DNA of 64,000 bases from CAWJTN01 sp963845895 (GTDB taxonomy: Bacteria > Patescibacteriota > Microgenomatia > UBA1406 > GWC2-37-13), in the NCBI GenBank assembly GCA_963845895.1, contig CAWJTN010000001.1, positions 62,001 to 126,000 of the forward strand. The letters are read 5' to 3'. Position 1 is the stretch's first letter; each line of letters starts with the position of its first letter. Positions 1 through 7,811 of the stretch are shown here, in pieces. Made by a program: the position numbers and the translations under genes. The notes below the pieces were generated by a model, which had not been told where the DNA came from, did not search any database, and worked only from the letters and a program-made list of their open reading frames with translations.

Positions 1-2626
1 CCTGCATCCAATAGGGAGCGACATAGGTTAGTTCCGTAATGGTATCTTGAGCGGAACTCAGGGCATTCTTGTTGAGATAATCACCCAATTCGGGAACCAG
101 ATAATAAAAGTTCCGGCCGACATTCATGTTCCGGCAAAGGACGTCATTTCCGCCGTAAAAGCCAGCACAGTTGTTAATGGGTGTAAAATTAGCCGCCCGT
201 AAACTCTCCAGTCGGGTCAGTTCATTGGTGACCTGGGTTCTTAAGGTTGCATCGGCGGTGTCTTTTCCTGCTAGTTTTTGTAAGTTTAGAAAACCAATAT
301 AGCCGGAAATGTAGTTATTGAGTCTCCAAGGAAAGGTGGTCAGGTTAGTATCGTCTACAGGGGGATAAGAGGAAGGAAAACTGACCCGCGACTTGGCCAA
401 GTTATAGACGGTCAATGTATCCGCAGGAACAATCTGGGCATATTTCCAGAGAGCATAGAAATTAAACTGGTGGTAAACACCGGAATAGTTAGTACTGGTG
501 TTATAGACATAATTTCCCCCCGCGAGTTTTGGTTTGGTCTGCATGTCAGCCGCCACTTCCGGAGGCATATCAAAGGCTTCCCTGGTTGCTCCTGTCCAGC
601 CGCGGGAGGTGTACATCGTGGGATTAAAGTAGTTGGCAAACTCCTGTTTGAGATAATTTACTAGCTGAGTTTGGGTAGAAGAAGAAACATAAGGATAAGC
701 TGCTGCAAGGGTATAAAGCGTGTCGCCGGGGTCTTCAAAATAGTTGACTAGCTCTTCTGCACTCAACTGACCATTATTGTAGTAGCCAATGCGCAGGTCT
801 CCGGCGGCCATCATTTTTTGAATTTCAGTTTCCAACTTCGATTTGAGTTCGGCAACAGAAGGAACAGGAATGGTAGGATCACTTGTCGACTGGATTCTTA
901 AATCACCCTTGTTACCATAGGTTGTGGCATTGGTTGGGCCAATAGCGATAATCGCATTGCTGCGGTGGATAAAGAGCTTACCCTGATAAGGAACGATGGG
1001 GTTTTGATCACCATGATTGTGATAAACACCACTACGACCATAGATATACTGACTTGATCCGGTATACCAACCTTCCCAGCGGTCATAGTCAGCTTGTGCA
1101 TACCACATATCATCATACCCGGGAGCTATAGAAGATAGCCCGTCATAAGCCCAAAGTTGACCAGTGCCACCAGTGGCAATATTTTGCCAGTTAGCGTAAC
1201 GGTCGCAACAAATACTTCGATAGACAACGTTTCCACCAAAGGACCACGCTTGTGGTTCGTCTACAGCCCCGAGAATACTGCCGAGAAAACCGAAATAAGG
1301 AGTACCTGTTTCCCAACCCACAACGGCATTGCCGGCAACATTGGCATTGGTAAAATTACCACTGTAAAGGGCATTATCCGGCCCAACTATCGGCGGATAG
1401 CGGTTACCGTTCGCGGTTCCCCAAAAGGCAAACGGAGCATGTTCCGGCTTTCCGTTGCCGTTAGAATCAAAAGTATATTCGCTACCGTCACCGGCGTTAA
1501 GAATAAAAGTAGTTCGCTGCCAAGGCTTCCCCCGATTGCCATCTTGAGCTCCAGGGTCAGGATAGTTCTCTAGCCAATTTATCAGGGGCGTGGCGTCGAC
1601 AATGGTTTTTCCTTGTTCCCACTGGTTACTCGGGGTACGGGTAGGTAACGGTCCGGTGAGACCATAGTTGACGTTGAGGATACTTTCTTGGGTCCATATC
1701 CAACCTCCCCAACCCACAAAGTTATACGGGGGATCATCTAACGTCTGTGCTCCCGGCCGCGGTCCATAGCGATAACCCGGTGATCCTCCGGAAAAAACCA
1801 CAAAGTCTTTGCCGGTAAAGTGATCGGTGTAAACCACCGGCCAATAGGAGTCGAAACCTTCACCGGGAAGTTTGGCTGATTTCCAGATAAGGGAACCATT
1901 TATCGCATTAAGGGCATAAGCATAGTTATCGTTACTGGCAAAGTAAATTTTACTGTTATCTTTGGAAGCCGCGGCGGAAAAATTAATTGGTCCATCGGTT
2001 TTAAACTTCCATTTGAGTGTCCCGTCAAGGTTTACGGCGTAAAAATAACCATCACGATTACCCAGATAAATACCGGAGGAAAGGACTAAAGGATTAGTAG
2101 AGAATCCAGCCTTAGCGTTATCAAAAGACCAGATTTTAACACCGGTATTGGCATTTAAAGCAAATAATCTTTTGTCCATGCTACCTACATAAGCAACTCC
2201 GTTGTAGATGGTTGGTGAATTTTCTAGAGGCATCTCGGTATCAAATCGCCATCTTACGTCGCCAGTATTGGCATCAAACACATATAGTCCTTTAGCTGAA
2301 GAAATATAAAGCATGCCGTTTGCAGCAATTATCTGGGAGTTCTGGGGAATATATGCCTCAATTGGACGATACCAGATGACTTTGCCTGAACCATTACTAT
2401 CCAAAGAGACCTGCTCTGTAGAGGCTGATGTTCTTTGGGGATCATGAGCAACTGTTGACCAATCTGGACTTATGGTAGGAGATGGAGAGATGGTTTGGGC
2501 ATAAACGGTTGACACTTGTCCTGAACGAGCAAAGCGAGTTGAAGGATTAGAACTTGAATTAAGTAAAAAATAGGAAGAAAGAGATAAAAAAAATAAGGTT
2601 AATACAAGGATAAATAACCTGAACAT
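1..2626 (-). CDS. Secreted PQQ-type beta-propeller protein, 5' part (runs off left edge)
   Basis: One open frame runs leftward from the ATG at 2624-2626 to the window edge, about 875 codons without a stop. The N-terminus is a signal peptide (hydrophobic core LFILVLTLFFLSLSSYFLL, then VYAQ). Propeller blades follow with repeated motifs of the type YALNAINGSLIWK and GLYVFDANTGDVRW, as in PQQ/pyrrolo-quinoline-like WD repeats. After about residue 500 it becomes a helical region (LWKYAQIV, RNFYYLVPELGDYL). It is a clear paralog of the complete 1,039-residue protein at 38031-41150 and matches it motif by motif, so the missing C-terminus probably ends in a dockerin module (inference). No Shine-Dalgarno site is seen. 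The ligand and enzymatic role are unknown; PQQ-type blades often have only a scaffold or binding role. Confidence 0.85.
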   Translation of the reverse strand, partial: MFRLFILVLTLFFLSLSSYFLLNSSSNPSTRFARSGQVSTVYAQTISPSPTISPDWSTVAHDPQRTSASTEQVSLDSNGSGKVIWYRPIEAYIPQNSQIIAANGMLYISSAKGLYVFDANTGDVRWRFDTEMPLENSPTIYNGVAYVGSMDKRLFALNANTGVKIWSFDNAKAGFSTNPLVLSSGIYLGNRDGYFYAVNLDGTLKWKFKTDGPINFSAAASKDNSKIYFASNDNYAYALNAINGSLIWKSAKLPGEGFDSYWPVVYTDHFTGKDFVVFSGGSPGYRYGPRPGAQTLDDPPYNFVGWGGWIWTQESILNVNYGLTGPLPTRTPSNQWEQGKTIVDATPLINWLENYPDPGAQDGNRGKPWQRTTFILNAGDGSEYTFDSNGNGKPEHAPFAFWGTANGNRYPPIVGPDNALYSGNFTNANVAGNAVVGWETGTPYFGFLGSILGAVDEPQAWSFGGNVVYRSICCDRYANWQNIATGGTGQLWAYDGLSSIAPGYDDMWYAQADYDRWEGWYTGSSQYIYGRSGVYHNHGDQNPIVPYQGKLFIHRSNAIIAIGPTNATTYGNKGDLRIQSTSDPTIPVPSVAELKSKLETEIQKMMAAGDLRIGYYNNGQLSAEELVNYFEDPGDTLYTLAAAYPYVSSSTQTQLVNYLKQEFANYFNPTMYTSRGWTGATREAFDMPPEVAADMQTKPKLAGGNYVYNTSTNYSGVYHQFNFYALWKYAQIVPADTLTVYNLAKSRVSFPSSYPPVDDTNLTTFPWRLNNYISGYIGFLNLQKLAGKDTADATLRTQVTNELTRLESLRAANFTPINNCAGFYGGNDVLCRNMNVGRNFYYLVPELGDYLNKNALSSAQDTITELTYVAPYWMQ

Positions 2627-2664
2627 TAATTACAATCTAGCATGAATAGATTAGATAAGCAAAT

Positions 2665-3729
2665 TTACAATTTTAAATTTATTTCTCTTTTCTTGTCGTC
2701 GATATATTTCATTTTCACATAAACAACTTTCCCAGTCTTTTTAAGCAACGGAAGAATTTCCCCTGCTTTTTCTCCCCACTCAAAACATAAAACATTACCT
2801 TTCTTAATGTATTCTTCTAAATGTAAATAGCGAAACTCTTCCGGATCATTGATATTATATAGATCAATATGTACCAGTTTGTTCTTAAAAAGTACACCTC
2901 TGAGGTGTACTTCATACTCGTAATAGATAACGAAGGTCGGAGATATTATATTTTTGATTCCCAGTAATTCTCCGATTCCTTTGATAAAGACTGTTTTCCC
3001 AACTCCTAATTCTCCCTGAAGGATAAAAATTAAGGGTTTAGTTATTTTTTTATCTATTATTTTTTTAAAAATAAACTCTGCGATTTTCTTTGTCTGACTA
3101 GGACTTTCAGAGATATATTTTTTTTCTTCATTGAAACTTATATCTCCTTGCCTAACAATCTTAATTTTCGCTTCAGTAAGATCAACAACTGTCGATGGTT
3201 TGTTCCTTGGAAGATCACCTGCATCGATTATTAGATCAATTAGCTCCTTTTTTTTATCCGATAACTCATTTAATAATGTCTTAGTTGAATAATGAGGAGA
3301 TCTTCCTGATATATTTGACGAGGTTGCAGTAATAGGTTTGTTAAACTTTTTAGCCAGCTCATTGATAAATTTAAAGTCAGGCATCCTTACTCCCAGATTA
3401 CCCTTTTCGGATTCAAGAAGATTTGAGACTTTATGTCTTGATTTAAGAATAATTGTAAATGGACCAGGTAACAGTTCTTCAACTGTTTTTAATTGTGTCT
3501 CGTTAATCTCAACCTGTTCTTTTAACATGGAAAAGTCGGAAACAAATACTGAAATAGGTTTTCCGAATGGACGGTTTTTAAATTTGATTAACTTTTTTAC
3601 TGCTTTTTCGTTGGTTGCATCAGCTAATAATCCATAAACTGTATCTGATGGACTAACCACTAAACCCCCTTTTTTAAGAATAGCTATAACTTCATCTATC
3701 GTTTTGTTGTTATGAGTTATTATTTTCAT
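2665..3729 (-). CDS. TsaC (Sua5/YrdC) - TsaE fusion, tRNA t6A synthesis
   Basis: Residues 1 to about 198 are a Sua5/YciO/YrdC domain (SPSDTVYGLL, GPFTIILK, NKPITATSSNISG), the enzyme making threonylcarbamoyl-AMP from threonine, bicarbonate and ATP. From about residue 205 the chain is a TsaE-type ATPase with Walker A GELGVGKT near residue 241, the SPTFVI motif, HIDLYN and a C-terminal FEWGE. Both act in N6-threonylcarbamoyladenosine formation on ANN-decoding tRNAs, and TsaE works with TsaD/TsaB. Having both in one 354-residue chain fits the pathway but departs from the usual two-gene arrangement. A perfect palindrome inside the TsaE part adds about eight residues (VHLRGVLF) before HIDLYN. TsaD and TsaB are not in the window. 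Confidence 0.88.
   Translation of the reverse strand: MKIITHNNKTIDEVIAILKKGGLVVSPSDTVYGLLADATNEKAVKKLIKFKNRPFGKPISVFVSDFSMLKEQVEINETQLKTVEELLPGPFTIILKSRHKVSNLLESEKGNLGVRMPDFKFINELAKKFNKPITATSSNISGRSPHYSTKTLLNELSDKKKELIDLIIDAGDLPRNKPSTVVDLTEAKIKIVRQGDISFNEEKKYISESPSQTKKIAEFIFKKIIDKKITKPLIFILQGELGVGKTVFIKGIGELLGIKNIISPTFVIYYEYEVHLRGVLFKNKLVHIDLYNINDPEEFRYLHLEEYIKKGNVLCFEWGEKAGEILPLLKKTGKVVYVKMKYIDDKKREINLKL
2890..2912. repeat. Perfect 11-bp-arm palindrome inside the TsaE domain
   Basis: Arms at 2890-2900 and 2902-2912 are exact inverted copies around one central base. It is read in frame between the TsaE motifs SPTFVI and HIDLYN, where most TsaE proteins have a variable loop. A degraded relative (AAGTACACCC then TTAGGGTA) lies at about 20813-20830. 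It looks like a dispersed palindrome tolerated in a surface loop. Confidence 0.65.
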
Positions 3730-3811
3730 ACTATTAACAATTTTGGCTTAAATCACTGTCAATTCTATCAAATATCTGCTAAAATGATCATGTTGAAATT
3801 TCAACACAATC

Positions 3812-3840
3812 ATCCCGAGCGAAGCGAGGGATCTCTTTTT
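3812..3840 (+). promoter_or_regulatory. Hairpin plus T-run directly before ftsH
   Basis: ATCCCGAGC and GCGAGGGAT form a stem around a short GAA loop at 3812-3832 and are followed by CTCTTTTT, ending four bases before the ftsH ATG. In shape this is an intrinsic terminator in the ftsH leader. It could attenuate ftsH, or it could be a dispersed hairpin repeat that landed here. A second small palindrome, GTTGAAATTTCAAC, lies at about 3792-3805. Confidence 0.4.
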
Positions 3841-3844
3841 AATA

Positions 3845-5722
3845 ATGGCAAATAATTCAAAAAACGATAAAAAAAACGATAAAGGTATAAAAAAAATCAC
3901 TGAATTTAACTTCAGTTTTAACCTGAAAACTATATTCATAATATTATTTATTGCCGTATTTACATTTTATGTTTTTGGTGCGATTTCAAAAGATGTTAAT
4001 CAAGCTCTGCCCCAGAAACCTATAACTACCGTTATTAAAGATATTAAGGACCGTAAAATAAGTAAAGTAGAAGTAATTGACAATAAAATCATAGCTTATT
4101 ATAAAAACAACAACCTAGCTGTAACATACAAGGAACCGAGTGATACATTCTATAAAATTCTTCAGGACTCAAACATTAATCCTTCTTCAATCAATATAAA
4201 TATTCAGGATACTCAAGGATCTGCAGGAATTATTAATTTTCTAAGTAACATTATTCCGACAATCCTGATGGTTGCCTTCTTTATATTTTTATTCAGGCAA
4301 GCAAAGGGGGCTCAAGAGTCTGTGTTCTCTTTTGGACAATCTAGAGCTAAACGTTTTAATAAAGATCTTCCCAAAATAACATTCAACAACGTCGCAGGTG
4401 TCAACGAAGCAAAAAAAGAACTTGAAGAAATTGTAGATTTCTTGAAGCATCCTGAAAAATATAAAAAATTAGGAGCAAGAACACCAAAAGGAGTAATTCT
4501 TGTTGGCCCATCAGGTTGCGGAAAAACTTTGCTGGCAAAAGCTGTTGCCGGTGAAGCAAACGTACCTTTTTTCTCTATTGCGGGCAGTGAATTTATGGAA
4601 ATGCTTGTCGGAATTGGCGCAGCAAGAGTAAGAGATTTATTTGCTACTGCTAAGAAAAGTGCTCCTTCCATTATTTTTATAGACGAAGTTGACGCAATTG
4701 GACGAGCAAGATCTGTAGGAATTATGCCTTCACATGATGAGCGTGAACAAACACTAAACCAGATTTTGGTGGAAATGGATGGATTCAATCCAAACGAACA
4801 GGTAGTCGTAATCGCAGCAACCAACAGAGGCGATCTCTTGGACCCTGCACTACTTCGACCAGGAAGATTTGATAGAAGAATCGTTGTTGATTATCCTGAC
4901 CTGGAGGGTAGAAAAGAAATTATAAAAATTCATGCTAAAGGAAAACCATTTACCGCTGATGTTGACTGGGATAAAGTAGCCAAAAGAACAGTCGGATTTT
5001 CCGGCGCAGACTTGGAAAATATGCTAAACGAAGCAGCAATCCATGCAGCTAGAAATGCAAAAGATAAAATAACAATGGATGACATTGAAGAAGCCGCAAC
5101 TAAAGTAAAACTTGGTCCGGAAAAGAAAAGATTACAGTCAGATATGGACAAGAAGTTAACCGCATTCCATGAGGCAGGCCACGCTGTAGTTTCACATTTT
5201 CTTACTCATACCGATCCCGTACACCGCATCTCAATAGTTTCAAGAGGTATGGCTTTAGGTTTTACACTCATTCCTCCCGTAAAAGACACGTTACATGAAA
5301 CAAAAACACATCTTCTGGAACAGATTACCGTAATGATGGGAGGAAGAGCTGCCGAACAAACCGTCTTTAACGAAATTACAACCGGCGCAGCCAATGATTT
5401 TGACCAAGCAACCCAAATTGCCAAATCAATGGTAGTCGAGTACGGCATGAGTGATCTGGGTCCAATAAATTTTGGACCGACAATGGATGTCACTGAATGG
5501 GGTAAGGCTTACTATGAGCAGAATACAATCTCTCAAGAAATGCTTGCAAAAATTGATAGCGAAACTAAAAAAATTATAGAGTCACGCTACCAAATAGCTA
5601 TAAATATTCTTAAAGGAAAACGTGACCTATTGAATAAGGTTGGAGATGCGTTGATAAAAACAGAAAGTTTAGATCAAGATGAATTCGAAAAGATCGTCGG
5701 CCCAAAATCAAAAGTAAGTTAA
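3845..5722 (+). CDS. ftsH: ATP-dependent zinc metalloprotease FtsH
   Basis: The 625-residue protein has the FtsH order: cytoplasmic N-tail, membrane segment (about residues 30-48), extracytoplasmic domain, second membrane segment (about 125-147), AAA+ ATPase and zinc protease. Walker A is GPSGCGKT at residues 221-228, where most FtsH proteins have GPPGTGKT. Walker B is IIFIDEVDAIG near 276. RPGRFDR is the second region of homology. HEAGH at 442-446 is the zinc site, with the third ligand probably D517 in ANDFDQ. The pore motif reads MLVGIG rather than the usual FVGV. It degrades misassembled membrane proteins and some regulators. The exonuclease gene starts two bases after its stop, so the two are probably one operon. 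Confidence 0.96.
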   Translation: MANNSKNDKKNDKGIKKITEFNFSFNLKTIFIILFIAVFTFYVFGAISKDVNQALPQKPITTVIKDIKDRKISKVEVIDNKIIAYYKNNNLAVTYKEPSDTFYKILQDSNINPSSININIQDTQGSAGIINFLSNIIPTILMVAFFIFLFRQAKGAQESVFSFGQSRAKRFNKDLPKITFNNVAGVNEAKKELEEIVDFLKHPEKYKKLGARTPKGVILVGPSGCGKTLLAKAVAGEANVPFFSIAGSEFMEMLVGIGAARVRDLFATAKKSAPSIIFIDEVDAIGRARSVGIMPSHDEREQTLNQILVEMDGFNPNEQVVVIAATNRGDLLDPALLRPGRFDRRIVVDYPDLEGRKEIIKIHAKGKPFTADVDWDKVAKRTVGFSGADLENMLNEAAIHAARNAKDKITMDDIEEAATKVKLGPEKKRLQSDMDKKLTAFHEAGHAVVSHFLTHTDPVHRISIVSRGMALGFTLIPPVKDTLHETKTHLLEQITVMMGGRAAEQTVFNEITTGAANDFDQATQIAKSMVVEYGMSDLGPINFGPTMDVTEWGKAYYEQNTISQEMLAKIDSETKKIIESRYQIAINILKGKRDLLNKVGDALIKTESLDQDEFEKIVGPKSKVS

Positions 5723-5724
5723 AT

Positions 5725-6648
5725 ATGGATACTCTTCTCTTAATAGACGGCAACGCAATCATGCACCGTGCCTTTCACGCTTTACCTCCGTTTAAAACCA
5801 AATCAGGAATCCCAACAAATGTGATCTATGGATTTTTTACCATGCTTTTTAAGGCAATAACTAATTTTAAACCTAATTATATCATCGTTTGCTTTGACAC
5901 TCCTGTTTCCACTTTCAGAAATAAGCTATTTAAGCAATATCAAGCTCAAAGACCTAAAATCGCTGATGAATTTATTACTCAGATACCAACGGTAAAAGAA
6001 GCTCTGGATAAAGCAGGAATCTTACATCTGGAAAAGGACGGTTTAGAGGCAGACGATCTAATTGGCACAATAGCTAAAAAATATAAAAATAACGCTATCA
6101 AAGTACTTATTTTAACCGGAGATAAAGATATGCTTCAACTTGTCGACAAAAACGTTCTTGTTATGGCTCCACAATTGGGCCTATCAAATATCAAAATGTA
6201 TGATGAAGCCGAGGTGCAAAAAAAATTTGATTTACCGCCAAACAAAATTCCTGATCTGAAAGCTTTGATGGGAGATCCCTCTGATAATTATCCAGGCGCG
6301 AAAGGAATTGGACCAAAAACAGCCGCAAAACTTTTGCAGCAGTTCGGTTCAGTCAACAATATCTATTCCCATCTTGATCAGATCGACGAAAAGGCAAGAA
6401 AATCTCTGGAAGAGAATAAAAAAAATGTCTTTTTATCACATAAGTTAGCAACAATTAAAACTGATGTAGAAATCAATTTTGATATCGATAAGACAAAGTT
6501 TGAAAAGTTTAACAAGGAGCTTAAAGATTTTTTTGAAAAATATGAGATGAAGTCATTAGTTGCTAGACTATTTAATAAACCCTCCTTCGCTAAAGCTTCG
6601 GAGGACAAGGAAAAAAAACCCGACGAAAACCAGATCAAACTATTCTAA
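5725..6648 (+). CDS. Stand-alone 5'-3' exonuclease / flap endonuclease (PolA N-domain type)
   Basis: The 307 residues match the 5'-nuclease domain of DNA polymerase I without a polymerase part. Visible motifs are LLIDGNAIMHRAFHALP, IIVCFDTP, the metal-binding segment GLEADDLIGT, LTGDKDMLQLV, and the helix-hairpin-helix stretch MGDPSDNYPGAKGIGPKTA. It would remove RNA primers and 5' flaps. The gene begins two bases after ftsH. Near its C-terminus a 29-bp dispersed repeat is read in frame as SFAKASEDK, and the chain ends QIKLF, a possible clamp-binding tail (weak inference). No polA polymerase domain lies nearby. Confidence 0.9.
   Translation: MDTLLLIDGNAIMHRAFHALPPFKTKSGIPTNVIYGFFTMLFKAITNFKPNYIIVCFDTPVSTFRNKLFKQYQAQRPKIADEFITQIPTVKEALDKAGILHLEKDGLEADDLIGTIAKKYKNNAIKVLILTGDKDMLQLVDKNVLVMAPQLGLSNIKMYDEAEVQKKFDLPPNKIPDLKALMGDPSDNYPGAKGIGPKTAAKLLQQFGSVNNIYSHLDQIDEKARKSLEENKKNVFLSHKLATIKTDVEINFDIDKTKFEKFNKELKDFFEKYEMKSLVARLFNKPSFAKASEDKEKKPDENQIKLF
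6581..6609 (+). repeat. 29-bp dispersed palindromic repeat, copy 1 (in the exonuclease gene)
   Basis: This 29-base stretch, palindromic around TCCTTCGC...TTCGGAGGA, is identical in reverse orientation to 14689-14717. Here it is translated as SFAKASED in the tail of the exonuclease. An identical copy in an unrelated gene shows it is mobile or dispersed and not part of the ancestral protein. Confidence 0.85.
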
Positions 6649-6653
6649 ATTAA

Positions 6654-6677
6654 TTAATTCGTAAACTCCTGGACGAA
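6654..6677 (-). pseudogene. Second copy of the last eight codons of the CAP-domain gene
   Basis: On the minus strand this 24-nt segment reads F-V-Q-E-F-T-N-stop, the same seven residues and stop that end the CAP gene at 6718-6741. The two copies differ at five bases, all synonymous. It lies 40 bases beyond the real stop. It could be the surviving 3' end of a lost tandem paralog. Confidence 0.45.
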
Positions 6678-6717
6678 CCCTGAACCAGAATAAATTCAGT
6701 TCAGGGCAAGCATTTTT
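6678..6717 (+). terminator. Probable terminator after ftsH-exonuclease
   Basis: CCCTGAAC (6678-6685) and GTTCAGGG (6699-6706) form a stem, and a T-rich run (CATTTTTC) follows within seven bases. It sits between the convergent exonuclease and CAP-domain genes. Confidence 0.5.
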
Positions 6718-7713
6718 CTAATTGGTGAACTCTTGCACGAACATTTTACCGTAGATTCCTCCATCTATCACTCCAATTCCAACTTTTCCAAAATCTGAAG
6801 ACAAAATATTTTTTCTATGACCTTCGGAGTTCATTAAACCCTGATGAGCAATATAAACATCTGGCGCATAAGCTAAATTTTCCCCTATAACAGTGTAACT
6901 AATTCCTACTCTTGTCGCTCTATCTGCCGGAGTAGAGCCATCTACCCCTGAAATATGAGAGAAGAAGCCATTTTCAAACATTTGAGTGGCATAAGCTCTA
7001 GCCACGTCTCTTAACGTACTATCTAAAGATAAACCGGGTATGCCTCTTTGGACTCTTTCTTCATTCAACTTCTGATACATTATGGATTCTGATTGGGCAT
7101 CAATGGTGAGATTCTTTTCGGGTGCTTTAAAACCTAAATCAACTCTTTCGCTTGATTCAGGTTTAATTGTTAAAAAATTTAGCGTCTCATTTACGGCTTG
7201 ACCAAAAATATTTTTTAATCCGCTTTCAACAGAACTAGAAAGATTCACGAAAAAAGGTCCAGTTCTTGAGTCAAGAATCGCTTGCTTGATCTGTGGTCTA
7301 ATAGGAAAAGCGAAAATAAAACTTACAAAAAATAAAAATATTAAAGATGCTTGAATTATTGCGGCCACAAATCCAAGAGAAACATTAAGTGGATGCTTTT
7401 GGTATCTTACTAAAAAACGTTGGAGCAGTTGTAAGAGAAAAACTGAAAAAAGAAGTTCTGCTAAAAACCAAGCAATAAAAAAACCGATGACATTTGAAAT
7501 ACCAGCAGGGAGTGAAAAATTTAGAACCAGTAGTTTTCCAAAAAAAGAATAGAAATTATAGGAAAAAACAATCGAGAAAATAAAAGCTAAGGCCTCCAAT
7601 AAAGTGTTAATAAAACCTTTTTGAGTTAAGACAAAATAAGTTATCAATATCAGGAGCATCATGTCTATCCAGTTGCCATGAAGTGATACTTTGTTCAGAA
7701 CCTGTTCAAACAT
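6718..7713 (-). CDS. CvpA-like membrane domain fused to a CAP/SCP extracellular domain
   Basis: Residues 1 to about 160 hold four hydrophobic segments typical of the CvpA/colicin V production family (MMLLILITYFVLTQKGF, IIQASLIFLFFVSFIFAF). After a linker, residues about 210-331 are a CAP/SCP (PR-1-like) domain: LNEERVQRGIPGL, the histidine segment GFFSHISGVDGS, GENLAYA and SEGHRKNILS, ending KMFVQEFTN. CAP domains in bacteria are usually secreted; their function is mostly unknown. The fusion tethers it to the outer face. The start is the only ATG before the first helix. A partial second copy of its 3' end lies downstream at 6654-6677. Confidence 0.85.
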   Translation of the reverse strand: MFEQVLNKVSLHGNWIDMMLLILITYFVLTQKGFINTLLEALAFIFSIVFSYNFYSFFGKLLVLNFSLPAGISNVIGFFIAWFLAELLFSVFLLQLLQRFLVRYQKHPLNVSLGFVAAIIQASLIFLFFVSFIFAFPIRPQIKQAILDSRTGPFFVNLSSSVESGLKNIFGQAVNETLNFLTIKPESSERVDLGFKAPEKNLTIDAQSESIMYQKLNEERVQRGIPGLSLDSTLRDVARAYATQMFENGFFSHISGVDGSTPADRATRVGISYTVIGENLAYAPDVYIAHQGLMNSEGHRKNILSSDFGKVGIGVIDGGIYGKMFVQEFTN

Positions 7714-7811
7714 AACCTATATTTTACCAAAAAACTTTTTGCTATCTGCTACAATATAATGTTCAATTTCAATATTTAAGATTTGACATTTGAGATTTAA
7801 CATTAATCATT

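Noticed and set aside
1157..1573. A 138-residue ORF on the plus strand
   Set aside because: Antisense to the partial propeller gene, which is open over the whole region.
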